The translations under genes and the position numbers were made by a program. Shown in pieces: positions 24,137-36,196 of a stretch of DNA of 64,000 nucleotides. The stretch spans positions 248,001 through 312,000 of the forward strand of contig NW_025954982.1 of assembly GCF_022376445.1 (NCBI RefSeq), read 5' to 3'. The first letter of the stretch is position 1, and the number at the start of each line of letters is the position of its first letter. The notes under the pieces were generated by a model, which made no database searches, was not told the origin of the DNA, and worked only from the letters and a program-made list of their open reading frames with translations. The DNA is from Fomitopsis serialis. Its lineage: Eukaryota > Basidiomycota > Agaricomycetes > Polyporales > Fomitopsidaceae.

Positions 24137-27100
24137 ATGCAGGCGCCTCAACAGGGATCGTCTACCGCTGGGCACCTCTCGAGGTTGAATACCACAGTTG
24201 CTGGTCCGTCCAACTCAGTGCTTCCCACACCACCTGCTTCCGCGAGCTCTCCCCATCACCGACCAGTAGCAGCTTTCCCTCAGTATACGCCGCTATCCCC
24301 TGGTAAGTCTTCTGTCCTCACGATGTCGTCTTGCTGCTTTTGTGCTGCTTGTGTGCAATCACGAGATGAGTCCTAGCGAGGACTTCTATCGCGCATCGCC
24401 ACTGAACCTCATACCGAGCGACGTCCAGTGAATCAAAACATTGGCATGCAAACTTATACTTGACACAGGGGAGCGTCTCACAACAGTGATGATCGCGAGA
24501 CAAAGGTTTTCCCAGTATCAGTTCGTTGGCCAAGTTCCATTGTACATTTCACAAGCAACAAAACGACATCACTTACTATATCGGCACGGGCTCATCCACT
24601 TTGCATCGCAGGTCCGTCGACGCAGCCGACACATTTCAATGCAGCGCAGCATCCACATATCCAATCGCCGTCCTCGAGCTCTTTTCCGCGTTACAGAGTT
24701 CCTTTGGCGCAATTCGGCGGAGGACCTCCTCCTCAAGTATATCCTCACCAAGGATCCCCACAGCTGCAACCGCAACACTCGTCCGGCTCAACGTCACACC
24801 CACGAAGCCAATCGCTGTCTATGGCACAGCAACCTGGAGTGGCGTACCAGCGCGGACCAATGTATGGGCCTCAACATCCTGGTTCGCATGATGGTAGCCG
24901 TGGTCCTGGAGTCGTCCAAATGCAGTCACCCAGCCTCCCGCGTCACCACAGTCACGCCCTAGTCCAGCAAGGGCAGCCCGTCTCGCCAACCAGAGAACGT
25001 CCGGAGAGGCGCGACAGCACACAGTTCCAGGCACCCACACAATCCGTGCAATCACATAGCGGGAACATGGGTTCAGCAGCAGCGCAGCCTCGGCCTCCGT
25101 TCTCACCCAGCATACCTCGAGCATCGGAACACAACCGACACACGACGACATCCCTCTCTGAGTCTGCCGCGAGTCCCGCATCGCCGTCAGCGTCAGCCCA
25201 ACCGTTCCAGCCTACAACTCCCGGTCCGGTTTCAGCAGAGCAGCAGAGACGTGCGCCTCCGCAGAACGAGCCAGAAACCCGGGTGGCTTACTCCATCTCC
25301 CAATGGGACCCACCGGAGCACGCGCGGCTGACGTTCAACTCGCTCGGGAAGCACTTCGCGGAGCTCGCGCACGCCGCGGAGGTGCATCTCGCGCGCGAGC
25401 TCGCCCCCGTGAAGGCGTACGCGCTGCAGCTCGAGAAGGCGTATGTGGCGGTCGCCGCGGAGCGGGATACGCTGCGCGCCGAAAAGGCCATGGCGCTCGC
25501 CGCGGCGGAGGCGGAGAGGCAGGCGGCGGGGGCTGCGCGCGCGGCGGTGGCGAAGGAGCAGGCGGCGGTGGCGGTGGCGTTCAATGCGGCGAAGGACCTC
25601 GCGACCGCGTGCGCGATGCTGCGCAACCAGCTGAACGCGGCGCAGACGGAGCTCCAGCAGGTGAAGGGGGAGAGGGAGAGTCTGCGGGAGGAGAACTGGC
25701 AGCTGAAGGAGGTGGTGGCGAAGCTCTCGCGGGATGTGCATTTGAGTGAGCGGGAGCGGAAGGAGAGCAACCCGACGATGACGGGGGATATGCTACTGTC
25801 TAGTGGTGCGTGCTCTCTCGGATTGGTAGAAGGGTGCAATGCTCATGGTTCGGTGAATAGCACTGGCAGAGGTCAGGGGTGAACACGACAGGCGAATGCA
25901 GGTTGAGCAAGAGCTCACAGAGCTGAAGGCGAAGATAAGCAAGCAGGTGTGTAAATCCTGTTCCTGAGCAAGCGCAGTCAGTTTATCCCGCATATAGGCA
26001 CTCCTTCAAACTTCGGGGACGAGTACAACGTGGCCCGAGATGGTCTCTGCGCTGCCGAAACTGGCAGGCCTTTCCGATCCGTTTTCTGGCCAACAGCTGG
26101 GAAGCGAGACAAGGCACGAGCACCCCGCGACAGAACGACAGCCGTCCCTGCCTTCAGCTAGTGTGACCTTCATGGGGCTGGCGACACCACAGTCGCAAGC
26201 GGGGACCGTCGAGATGGAGCCGGCCGCGCCAGAGAGGGACATGTCGGAAGTCATTGATCTCACGATGTCAGATGGCGCCCCCAGCCCACCCGCTTCAACA
26301 GATAGGAAGAGGCCGGCGAGTCCGTCGATGTTGGACGAAATGAATGCTCTGAAGAGGAGGAGAACGGAAGAGCTCATCGCCAGCGAACGACACTCTCAAG
26401 CTAGAGATTCCTCGCCCGAACGCCCGCCCTCTTCGTCGATGACCATTCACGAGTTCGGCGCTGCGCCCCTGCTCATGGGTCTCACCTCCACACCTGAAAC
26501 TGCTCCTCCCGCGGAACGAGATGCCGACCCCGATCAAACGCTTGTTGACGAGAGGAATGCCCACATGGCAACATCCGATGCCGCTCCCTCAGAGTCGAAG
26601 CCGGATTTGGAAGAGCTCCAAGGCGAGACTAAGCCAGACGTAACGTCTGGGCCGGGTGATCATACCGGTCAGCAAGGTGCCGGGCTGCAAGAACCGATGC
26701 ATATGGCAATGCGGGAAGAGGAGGAAGAGGAGGAAGAGGAGGTCAAAGAAGAAGCCAATGCGTCGCCACAGCTGGCTCCCTCCCCCAAACCTACACTATC
26801 CGCTCAAAATGAACCTCTACGAACGCCAACGCCAAAAGTAGAGTCACCGCGTTTGCCTTGTCCGCTTCCCCGTGGTACGGCGGGATCGACTGCAGGCCGA
26901 GGCCGACCTATGCCTCCATTCAGGGTACATTCGCTTCCCAACAAACCGACGGTGCCTACAAAGTCGAATACACCTTTGCCTCCGAAGCCTTTCGTATTCA
27001 AACCTTTGAAGTCGGAGGCCTCTTCACCTGTGCACCGCCCACCCCTCCGAAGGTCGCTCACCATCTCGCACATTCATCTTGCGTACGACGAAGCTGGATC

Positions 27101-27352
27101 GCGGTACACCTGCGTTATGTGCAAGTACGTCCCCACGCTGCGTAGTATATATCACTCTGTTTGCTGATGTGTTACTGGCTCTACAGGCGTCGGCACGAAA
27201 AAGACCGGACCTTCCGCGTCGCGTCCTTCTCGACCGACTCGTCTTGGGACACACTTGCTGGCCATGTCGAGCGCGAGCACCCAATGGGGTTCGAACGGCT
27301 TGTGAACATGAGTCTCGAGCAGATTGCGGAAGCGAACCTCCGGAAGAAGTAA
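24137..27352 (+). CDS. Coiled-coil protein with C-terminal zinc-finger-like motif, probably nuclear
   Basis: Five exons: 24137-24302, 24612-25805, 25870-25946, 25998-27124, 27189-27352. The first intron (309 nt) is long for this window. The N-terminal third is Pro/Ser/Gln-rich and disordered. Residues around 250-400 form an alanine- and glutamate-rich coiled coil (VHLARELAPVKAYALQLEKA to VVAKLSRDVHLSERERKE). The acidic middle contains EVIDLTMSD, which fits a SUMO-interacting motif, a KRRR basic patch and a run of nine glutamates. The C-terminus has CVMCK...HVEREHP, a C-x2-C plus H-x4-H arrangement like a C2H2 finger. I do not recognise an orthologue; a chromatin or transcription role is inference. 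Confidence 0.75.
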
Positions 27353-27818
27353 TTCTCCTCCCTCACTTTCCCTCAGCGCATGCACCTTAGTACGCGTGCA
27401 GCATATGCACGTTTGTCGTTTTCACCTTTATGAGATATGTAGTTCGCACCGAAGCTCAATAGATCGATCACGTATGTACATCTTGTTGTATTCTTAGATC
27501 GGGCTGTAATTGTCATGTAACTGCGCCTCATGTGCACGTAGGTCAATAGACTGTTGTTTCCAAAGCGGAAACTACGTCACAGCATTTGCGCGAGATCGAA
27601 TCTGGCCATGATAGTCGCAGATCGCGCCAGATGATCGCGAGCTTAAATTTCTTCCTGTATAATTAAATGCTGACGGCGAAGCTCTCAGGTCGAGTCACTC
27701 GGTCGTCTTCACCAGAAACAGTACCTGTCGTTCGTTGTCTTCATACTCTCATCTCAAGGAGCACGTACTGCGTACCAGGCAACCGACAAGATATCGACCC
27801 AGAGAGACCTCCGCCGAG

Positions 27819-28983
27819 ATGAGTTCCGAGACCGAGAATGGTGAGTTTCCTGGCCTGGGGATCTGTGGTGTACATTGTCGCTAACGGACGTGGTCTCTTG
27901 TTGCAGTACTTGTCGGAGTGATTGGAGGCAGCGGACTGTACCATCTGGACAACCTCACCTTTGTGTGAGTCAAGCCTTGGACGAGACGACAGACTGACGG
28001 TTCGCTACTATCTAATAGGAAGCACGTCAACCCTGAGACGGTATGAGCCTTGCCTTCACGTATCGACGTGACGAGCTAATTTGCAGTGAGTAGCCCTGGG
28101 GATTCCCTAGCTCACCCATAACCATCTGTTCTCTCCCGTCGGGCACCCTCGTCGCGTTCCTCGCTCGTCACGGCGCCGGACACACGATCAGCCCATCTGC
28201 CGTACCCTCTCGTGCCAATATAGCTGCCCTCAAGTCACTGGGTGTGCGCGCCGTACTCGCCTTTTCAGCAGTAGGGTCCCTGCGCGAGGAGATCGCACCG
28301 GGGGACTTCATCCTACCCACGCAGATCATCGACCGCACGAAGGGCATACGCCCCGCAAGCTTCTTCGAAGGCACCAGCGTCGTAGCGCACGCAGCCTTCG
28401 GCGATCCGTTCGCCGGGGGTCTGGTCGGCTGGCTGGAGAGCCGCGTGTGGGCCGTGTTAGAAGAGGAGGGGAAGGCTGCAGTGCAGGAGGGCAAGCGCGC
28501 GCCGCTGCTGCACACGGAGAAGTGTGTCGTGTGCATGGAGGGCCCGCAGTTCTCGACGCGGGCGGAGAGCAGGATGTATCGTGCGTGGGGCGCGGACGTG
28601 ATTAACATGAGCGTGCTTCCCGAAGCGAAACTTGCGAGAGAGGCCGAGCTGAGGTGCGTCTTCGTTGTGTCGTGTTATTCATGCAATTCATGTCCTTCCG
28701 CAGCTACGCACTCATTGCGACCTCTACGGACTACGACTCGTGGCGCGAAGGCGAGGACTCCGTGACTGCGGCAGAGGTATTCAAGACCCTGCAGGAGAAC
28801 GCACGTCTATCGCGCCATGTAGCCGCGCGAATACTCGAGGAACTGCACGGTGCCGCAGTGGAAGGAAGCCTACTAAAGGAGGAGCAAGGGTCGATGCAAT
28901 ACTCCATCATGCCGCGGTCGCAGCAGCAAAAAGAGGAGGACCGCCAGAAGCTGGCGTACGTCTTGCCTACCTACTTCAGCTAA
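27819..28983 (+). CDS. MEU1: S-methyl-5'-thioadenosine phosphorylase
   Basis: Cleaves methylthioadenosine with phosphate to adenine and methylthioribose-1-phosphate, feeding methionine and adenine salvage. Start 27819 ([20 protein letters not shown] across an intron at 27841-27906). Further exons give [32 protein letters not shown] with the phosphate-binding [56 protein letters not shown] and, after a 50-nt intron, [13 protein letters not shown] with the catalytic Asp (TDYD). Length and motif order fit the family (PNP/MTAP). The C-terminus is longer than usual and rich in Gln/Glu. The symbol follows the yeast orthologue. Confidence 0.92.
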
Positions 28984-29289
28984 CGCAAACACCGGTAGCG
29001 AAGGGCGTGCTCATTTATCAGTTCTGCCATCACGCGATGGACGGGAGATGTCTTCGTGGAACCCGGGTATGACAGAAGCATAGACTGTGTCTATACCGAC
29101 CAGTTGTTGTAATACGGTATACACAAGTTCCCTGGGATGTACTGGGGATATAAGACAGGCTTTGTTAATAATGAGACAACAATGTAACACTTGAACTGCT
29201 CAGCACGACTCCGAGAGCATCTCGACACGCTGGAGATCCATCTACACTGCCCGGCCGCGCCCGCGCGAGCCAAGCATCAATACACCGCA
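28984..29289. other. Short convergent intergenic
   Basis: About 300 bp between the stop codons of the MTA phosphorylase and the SH3 protein. No feature is visible apart from AT-rich DNA near 29100-29180, which could serve 3'-end formation on both strands. Confidence 0.4.
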
Positions 29290-30588
29290 TCAGTCCTCAG
29301 CCTCGCCCTCCTCAGCCTGTACAAGCTCCAAATAGCTCTCCGGCACGAGCGCATGCCCGCCGTCCTCATTCTCCACGATCGCCCACCCGACGCCACCACC
29401 CCTGCCAATGATCCTGACGATCTGCTCTTCCTCGAGTGCCATCTCCGCCGTGCCCTCCGGTTCGAACGCGAACATGGCGCGATAGAGGCCTGGAATGAGC
29501 GGACCCTCCTCGCCGGGTTGGACGTACTCCTCCTCGTCTTCCCCCTGCTGGTACGGGTCGGGGACCTCCTCCGAGGGCGACGACACGTCGAAATTGCGCT
29601 CAAAGTCCGTGCGCGAGGGCCCACCTGCATCCGCGCTGGCGACGGAATCGCGGGTGGTGTCGTGCGGCCAGAGGTGAGCGCTGAGGGTGTTCCACCGGAA
29701 GGAGCCCCAGCCGGAATCAGGTTCGTCCTCGGGGATGCCGGACGCATTGGAGCTGGTGGAGGAGGTGCTAGCAGTGCTGCGGCGGACGCGGTTGGGGCGC
29801 GGGACGTCGACACCCTTGCCTACGTGGCGGTCGTCGTTGCGCGAGAAGGCAAAGTCGCGTATCTTGACGAGGAAGGACTTGCGCTTCTTCTCCTTCTCGG
29901 GTGCGGGCGTGGGCGTGGGCGGGGCGGACGCGGAGGCCTCTGCGGGGAGCCTGGATGCGCGCCGGGAGCGTGTGGAGGAACGGCGTGAGAGCGCAGCAGA
30001 GGTGCGCCGGGATAGTGCGGGGCTTGGGGGTGCTGGGCGGGACGAGGTGAGGGAGTCGCGCTGGGAGGAGACGCGGGAGAGATTGAGCGCAGTGGGGCGC
30101 GCGACGTCGGGGAGCGATCCCAGAGCTGGGCTGGGTATGGGCTCTGGAATGGTGATCTTGGGTGTGGCCGGTGGTGTGAGCGGATTGGGACCGGCCTCGC
30201 TCGGTGTGGGGGTCGTAGGTGGCGAGGGACCCGTGCGGTCGAACGCCGTCTTCATGGACGCCGTGGTCGGCGTCACGTCGTCATCAACATGCCTCGATCC
30301 CCCCGCTGCCGTTGCCATCGTCGGCGACAGTGCTGCCGAGGCAGGCGTGGATGGCAGCTCGGTCGACGGACGCTTTTTGTGGACGTTGTTGCGCATCTGC
30401 AGTGGTGTTCGTAGGGCGAATTCGTGCGCACTCAAGCGTGGTGGAGGTATAAATGGTGAGCCTGGCGATGGAAACGGCGACGACGATGCGATGTGGTCAA
30501 CGGAGAGAGAAAGGCGAGGGATGTCTACGGCGTCCGGATTAGCTCTCGCTTCTTTCACGCGGCGCACAATGGTAGCCGAAAGGGTCAT
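29290..30588 (-). CDS. SH3-domain protein with long disordered N-terminus
   Basis: A single long exon. The start at 30588 (MTLSATIVRRVKEARANPDA) is preferred because the frame upstream (to 30735) is an Arg/Pro-rich run without protein character; an upstream exon is possible. Ser/Pro/Thr-rich for about 300 residues with SRRTSAALSRRSSTRSRR, a basic stretch that could be phosphorylated. The C-terminal 60 residues form an SH3 domain: GLYRAMFAFEPEGTAEMALE, GWAIVENEDGGHALVPESYL, with the ALYDF-like start, the conserved Trp and the VPxxYL end. SH3 domains bind Pro-rich peptides, so an adaptor in actin, polarity or signalling is likely. GC-rich, hence a long false frame on the opposite strand. Confidence 0.8.
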   Translation of the reverse strand: MTLSATIVRRVKEARANPDAVDIPRLSLSVDHIASSSPFPSPGSPFIPPPRLSAHEFALRTPLQMRNNVHKKRPSTELPSTPASAALSPTMATAAGGSRHVDDDVTPTTASMKTAFDRTGPSPPTTPTPSEAGPNPLTPPATPKITIPEPIPSPALGSLPDVARPTALNLSRVSSQRDSLTSSRPAPPSPALSRRTSAALSRRSSTRSRRASRLPAEASASAPPTPTPAPEKEKKRKSFLVKIRDFAFSRNDDRHVGKGVDVPRPNRVRRSTASTSSTSSNASGIPEDEPDSGWGSFRWNTLSAHLWPHDTTRDSVASADAGGPSRTDFERNFDVSSPSEEVPDPYQQGEDEEEYVQPGEEGPLIPGLYRAMFAFEPEGTAEMALEEEQIVRIIGRGGGVGWAIVENEDGGHALVPESYLELVQAEEGEAED

Positions 30589-31480
30589 CCGCACCTGTAC
30601 TTTCCTGCGTGGCTGCAGATGCCATCGACATGCAACAGGGCGAAAGCGTCGTGCAGCTCGAGGACGAGGACGAGGACGACGATGAGGAGCAAGTCTTAAC
30701 CAAGTCTTAACTTGCTCGCAACCGCAGGACTGCAAGGGTACTTACGTAATCATTCAGGAGCGTTGCCAGGCAGAATCCTTCGCGACAACTTCCGATAACC
30801 CATTTATTAGCCTGTTAACCCAGCGTTATCCTGCCTCAATGCCTATAAACTCAACTGAGCTACATACTTCGTACTCGACGTCCACATCGTCTCGCTCGTT
30901 TCCCTCCCATCCGTCGCGCTGATATGGTCGTCTTCGCCTCCTGATGTGCACCACAAATGCCATGGCTTGCCTTGCGAGACTTTCTCGGCCGTCTGTTGAT
31001 CGTCTCCCTGCACGCTGTTCCGAACGCACCTCTGTTACCCGTCGCGTGAGCGACGATAGTGCCCAACCATAGCCCTGGTCGATAATCTCACTGTGGGAGA
31101 AGCTCGCTGAGTTACACAGCTGACGCTGATTGAGGACGACTACCGCAACAGAAGAGCTATACACGGAGTCCCCTTGACAATGTGCCTAAAAGGAGTGATT
31201 GTCGAGTCGCAAACCGGTGCGAAACTAGTCTTGAGCCTCACCCTTATGTGCTGCTGGTCAGTCTGACGCTCTGGCGACTAGCTGAGCTTGTATGTATGAT
31301 AATGTATCTCCATCCGGCCGCCGTTCGCGCTATCCCTCTCCCCATAGGTGATCTCCCTGCCGCTCTGGCATTCCCAAGATGGGTATATGCGTGTTTGATC
31401 AACGGTGAGTAGAGTATGCTTTACCCTCTGCCATCCGAAGATCATTGCATGCGGAGATCGCGTGCGGAAGGTGTCCTCTG
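30589..31480. other. No gene recognised
   Basis: Upstream region of the SH3 gene. A minus-strand frame at 30826-31164 has no recognisable domain, and nothing else is supported. Confidence 0.35.
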
Positions 31481-31485
31481 CCCTC

Positions 31486-32700
31486 TTACGCGGTCTTTGT
31501 AGAACTAGTCCCTTGCCCAATACTTATTGCAGTGAAGTCCTCGCATTGACGGAATCTTTTCTTCGTCAGCACCCGTAGCTTGTACTCCGCGGGGATGTGC
31601 CATCCTGGGCGAACGCTGTGTTCATATGGTAACCACTGACCGTTACACATCATTGTGAGCTGAATTGTATGTACCAAGGTATGAACTTACAGAGATCAGG
31701 CGAGCGATGGTCATGCACAGTCTTGGCGGTGCACTTTGCATAACTCGCAACTGAGGTGAAAGCTTCTCGGACTTGCCCACATCTAACTTACAACATCATA
31801 ACACGCATATACTCGCTCGGTCACGATTTTCCCACTAGGCCCTCTCGAAACAGCACTCTCTCACAGTGTGGTGTTGACATCGCAAGTTGATAGTCGGGAT
31901 GAAGGGCGACCGTTGCGCTTCCTTTGGCTCAATGGGTTGCCATAGTCTTCGTTGCAGATCGTAAACGCCGACAAGTGTCTGGTTTGTCAGGGCAATGCAA
32001 GACGTGTACGCATCAGCGTTCCCTCGCGAGCTTCAGGCTTCAACGTTCAAACATCACGCAGTTTCCACTAAGAATATCATAGGGCAGCCGCCCCTGCCGC
32101 ATGTCTGATATAGTTGGTGGAAGTCTTGGTGGAAGGTGAGATTTGTGCGTTTCTCTTTCCACTGTATAGTCACCGATCCATAAGTCGGCACCGTGAATGT
32201 CCGTGCGGTTCCACCCTTGGCGTGTGTTGTATCGCCAGCGGCTCTCGGTGATCGTAATAGCGGTAGAGATGCCCACAGGTCATTGTCTGAATTCCGGAAA
32301 TACCTCCGCTAAAGACTCATATATCTCCTCTCGGACGCACCATATTGCGGTTAGACTCGTGCCATCGAGACAGGTGAACAGGGAAGGTCTATAAATCATA
32401 CAGCGGCAACGGACCAGTCCGGCATGCGGATCGCCAATACTCCTCCAGTTTCCTCTGTGGTCTTTTCGGTGTGGTTCATCAGTGGCGTTCGACCGCTCGC
32501 AATGCTTACACGGATGTGACTAATTGCTGGTCGAATTGCCAATTCACCAAGGCAATGCTGGGTTCTCCGCTTTCTGGGTAAGCCGACGTCTTATGCCATG
32601 CTAGAAGGTGCACGGGCTCATGATCCAATGCATAGCCCTGCTCGGCGTCAGCGACTGGGCGGAACCGTACATTCTCCTCCTTCCAGATATCATTGAGCAT
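31486..32700 (-). pseudogene. Unrecognised protein-coding remnant
   Basis: Minus-strand pieces read like real protein in order: MLNDIWKEENVRFRPVADAE, HLLAWHKTSAYPESGEPSIA, ALVNWQFDQQLVTS, then GGVLAIRMPDWSVAA, WHESNRNMVRP, EIYESLAEVFPEFRQ and GISTAITITESRWRYNTRQG, HGADLWIGDYTVE. The frame slips between NMVRP and EIYES near 32320-32340 with no obvious intron, so a small indel is likely. I do not recognise the family. It may be a broken gene or one needing a better exon model. Confidence 0.35.
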
Positions 32701-33343
32701 GCGTCAGCTGTTGGCTGACAGAACAGCGTTCAGAACCTCCAGGCATGGAAGAAGGCCCATATCCAGCAGATGCCGACTAAACACGATGCTGTCGTTTCAC
32801 CAATGAACATCGCATGCTATCACCCGTCTGTCTCAGCTCCGACCCTCCAGAAGCTGATCAGCAGTGGAATACAATTTTCCGTATCGAACTGTCCCGCTAG
32901 TGTAACAGGAAGGTATGGGCTTTTTTCTACGTTGCCACCACCTGGCGCCTTGACCCTCTGTAGCATTTCACATTCGTCCTCATCATCAATGTGGAGGTGC
33001 TTCTCGCACAGTCTCCTGCAATATCTAACCCGATTTGCGCAGCATCATGTCTCCATGTCGGTCTTTGTGGGAACGGCGGCGCTGCGTGCCTCGCTTTGGA
33101 TGGATCGTCCCTTCATCAAACTCTGGACGCCTACCTTGGGTGGCATTCAACCCGCTGCATCAGCGTGTGTCTCAACCTTGTCCGAATGTATCCGATGTGG
33201 TCCTGATATATCAAGACTGTCCACACAACGTCCCCCTCCTCGCGAGAGGCTCAACGTCTCGTAGTGTAAGTGGCCCCCTCTCCTGTTGGCTTGAGACTGA
33301 AATGCACGACTGAACTTCTAGTATCCGAGTGCCAAGGGTCTCA
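32701..33343 (+). other. Region upstream of DUF6535 gene 1, possible duplicated remnant
   Basis: Contains short segments resembling DNA upstream of DUF6535 gene 2: GGCATGGAAGAAGGCCCATATC here against GGCATGGACGAAGGCCATATC near 41091, and GCGTGTGTCTCAACCTTGTC near 33165 against GCATGTGTCTCAACTTTGTC near 41490. Spacing and order are similar. No intact frame. Confidence 0.35.
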
Positions 33344-36196
33344 ATGTCGCTCTCAGCCGACGCGAACGATTCGGCTGGCCAGGTTCCCGTGCTAGAAGAC
33401 TCTCCGGTACAGGTCAGTACTTGGTACTTGTTGGTTTCGACGAGTCCCGTAATGCTGATACGGAGTGAGTAGACAGAACAAGACAGAAGTAATGATAATG
33501 GTTCGGACCATCAGGCTCCGAATGAACATGCTGGTGTCATTAATTCGTCTCGCGGACAAACCCCGGTTCCCTCGGTAGGTAACGTGTAGGTATGACATCC
33601 GATGAAGGCTGATCATTAGCCATAGGGGGAGGGCACTGAGAATGGCCGAGGGGTACAGACATCTAGCGAAGATCAGAAGGTATGACGTACATGCATACCT
33701 TGCGTCCGAAGTGATGTAATCTCATTGCCTTGCCGTCGAATAGCAGATGTCGGATTTAACACGCTTGACCAAGGAGATATGGGACCATGAGAATGCACGC
33801 GTGAAGAGGTGGCGAAATGAGATCAACTCCTTGCTGACATTTGTAAGTATGTGTTTCATCATCAATGGCATCGCTCTGATGCAGGGACCCCTTACCCTAG
33901 GCTGGTCTGTTCGCCGCCGTGGTCACCGGCTTTGGCGTCCAGTATTACACCATGATGCAGCAACCTGCCGCGCCCGACTACAATACGCAGATTCTCGAGC
34001 GTATCTCGCTTCAGCTGGCAGGTCTCGTCAACCAAACGAATAGCAATCCCTCGCAACCATTGCCTTCATCGCTGCCGCCGTTCGACATACCCGAAATAGT
34101 CCCCGCGCATGCATATGTTGCGGCGTTGTGGTTTGCGGCGCTAGTTTGCGGTCTTGCTGCCGCATCAATCGCGATCCTGGTTAACCAGTGGGTGAACAAC
34201 TTGCTGACGCCAGTCGCATTATCTGGCACCGGGTCACACGAGCAACTGCGGGTGTGGAATCTTCGTCATCAGACTTTCCGGAGCTGGGGATTAGCAGTAT
34301 TCATCGACATCCCGTCGGTCTTGCTGCAGGTCGCACTGATATTATTTCTCGTGGGCCTTGTGGGATACCTCTGGCAGCTCAGCGTCAAGGTCGCCATGCC
34401 AGCACTCGTCCTCGTCGCTGTCCTCCTGTTGTTCCTATCCGTCACTACCATCATACCGGTCTTCCTCGCATACAGCCCCTTCATATCCCCACAGTCTCTT
34501 TTCCTGCGCTGGATCTGCGTGCCCATCAAGTTGACATTCTACGGGTCGATGGCACGGTTCTTCAGCTGCTTATGGGTCAAGAGCCAACTGACTTACATCA
34601 ATGGCTATCTCGGAAGCCTGATGGATCAACTCCAAAAGCGGCTCGACGACTTGCAAGCCCTTCGAGTATACGGCTACTATGGGTGGGCCACGGAAGAAAC
34701 CGCGTATCTGCGCAGCGAAGCGGGGCAGGCCATTGACAAGACCATGATCGCAAACGCGTTCTCTCTCGTAAAAGATTACAACATTCTTCTTCCGCTGATA
34801 CACTCTTCTCTGAAAGAGATGCAGCCAGACGTAGCGTTCAGCAATGTGATCACCATATGCAAGCGAAGGCCACCGGTCTTAGATGGTGACGACGTTCCGC
34901 GATGGCAGCACGATATCCGGGACGACAACATATTCGTCGACATGGGCAAGCTCGTCGCAGACTTGATTGCGATGCGTACGTGGTCCACGAATCAAGATGC
35001 CGACAAGAAGAGCCTAGATGAAGCCCTTGATGCCTTCGACAACTCACTCGGTGCTGTTCGGGATGATACGAATGGTATTCAAGTGTATATGTGCCTGTTC
35101 GATTTCCTGCGGAACAAGGACCTACAAGACACTGCAATAGTGACGAGGGTTTTGACACTTATCTACAACTATGACAACTTTTTCTCTATCTCTGCTGATA
35201 CCGGTGAGTATATCTCACTCTCGTTGACTCGAGCATTCAAACTGGACACTATATATAGACATCGAACGAGTCAAAGACGTGAATTGGTGGACTTACACCG
35301 TTCAACCTGATCTTTCCCTGACATTGATCTACACGGCGTTAGCTCTCGAGATATTCACCCAGTCGGTACTTGAGGACCGCGGATGGGCTCTCGTTCTGTA
35401 CGCACTTGACAAACTCCAGGAGTATCTGAAAGACTCCCTGCAAGCGGTACCAGACCGCGAGGCGCAGAAGCCAGTCTTGAACATTCCTCGGTGGAGCGAT
35501 TACTACCTCAAGGTCAATCTTCATTATCTAGTAAGTTGAGGCTGTCATGAGCTTTGAGTGATGTAATCATGTCGCTCACGGTACGACTTATGCTGAAGAT
35601 TCATAGAGATGTTATCCTCGATCACCCGGAAGAACAAGCTTTTCCATTGCTGGAGACAGTATTGAACGACCTTCGGTCGCTGATCGGTGAAGATGAATTC
35701 AACAAGGTCGGATTTTTGTGGTCCTTCCAAGACCTTTTGAGATTGCTTCATGCACGTCTCAAAGAGCTAAACGAACCCGAGCCGTAGGTCAAAGTTTGTA
35801 ACTGGCGTCTATCGCACTGATTCCCGCATGCAAGTATTTCACTCCCCGCTGAGCAAGAAGTGTTAGATTCTGTGGATGATGGAACTACAACCGAAGAGGC
35901 CCAGCTGAACGCTGACACGAAGGAAACCACACAAAGTACAGGCTTCCAGCCTCACTTTGTCGGCACAATCAGGTAACACAACTCACTGACGCCGTCTGAT
36001 CTCATGAAATATTGACTTTTGCTCATGCAGAGATTGGTTTGGATGTTCCCGTCATCGAGTGCGAGGAGACGTTGAAAACAGTCCCCCAGAAGTGAAGGTA
36101 TCCGAGCCTGACTCGACGACAGAGGTCACAAACACAGCAACGCGACCATCACTCTCTGAACGATCATTCCAGGTGCTAGGCTCCCCGAGCGTCTAG
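33344..36196 (+). CDS. DUF6535 membrane protein (gene 1)
   Basis: Start 33344 (MSLSADANDSAGQVPVLEDS). Small hydrophilic exons follow, then the domain core: LTKEIWDHENARVKRWRNEI, NSLLTF | AGLFAAVVTGFGVQYYTMMQ, YVAALWFAALVCGLAAASIA, VWNLRHQTFRSWGLAVFIDI, VLLQVALILFLVGLVGYLWQ and ALVLVAVLLLFLSVTTIIPV, about four membrane helices in the order usual for DUF6535, then a long soluble helical region to about residue 600. A GT donor after ISADT (near 35205) leads to DIERVKDVNWWTYTVQPD and further exons; the last ends FQVLGSPSV. DUF6535 is a basidiomycete membrane domain of unknown function. Paralogous to genes 2 and 3 here. The exon edges at the C-terminus are less certain. Confidence 0.75.

Noticed and set aside
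25232..25839. Long frames on both strands across the coiled coil
   Set aside because: Shadows of the GC-rich, Ala/Glu-coding exon; compositions are Arg-rich and repetitive.
29687..30685. Plus-strand open frame of 332 codons
   Set aside because: Exact antisense of the SH3 gene in GC-rich DNA; low-complexity Gly/Val/Arg composition and no domain.
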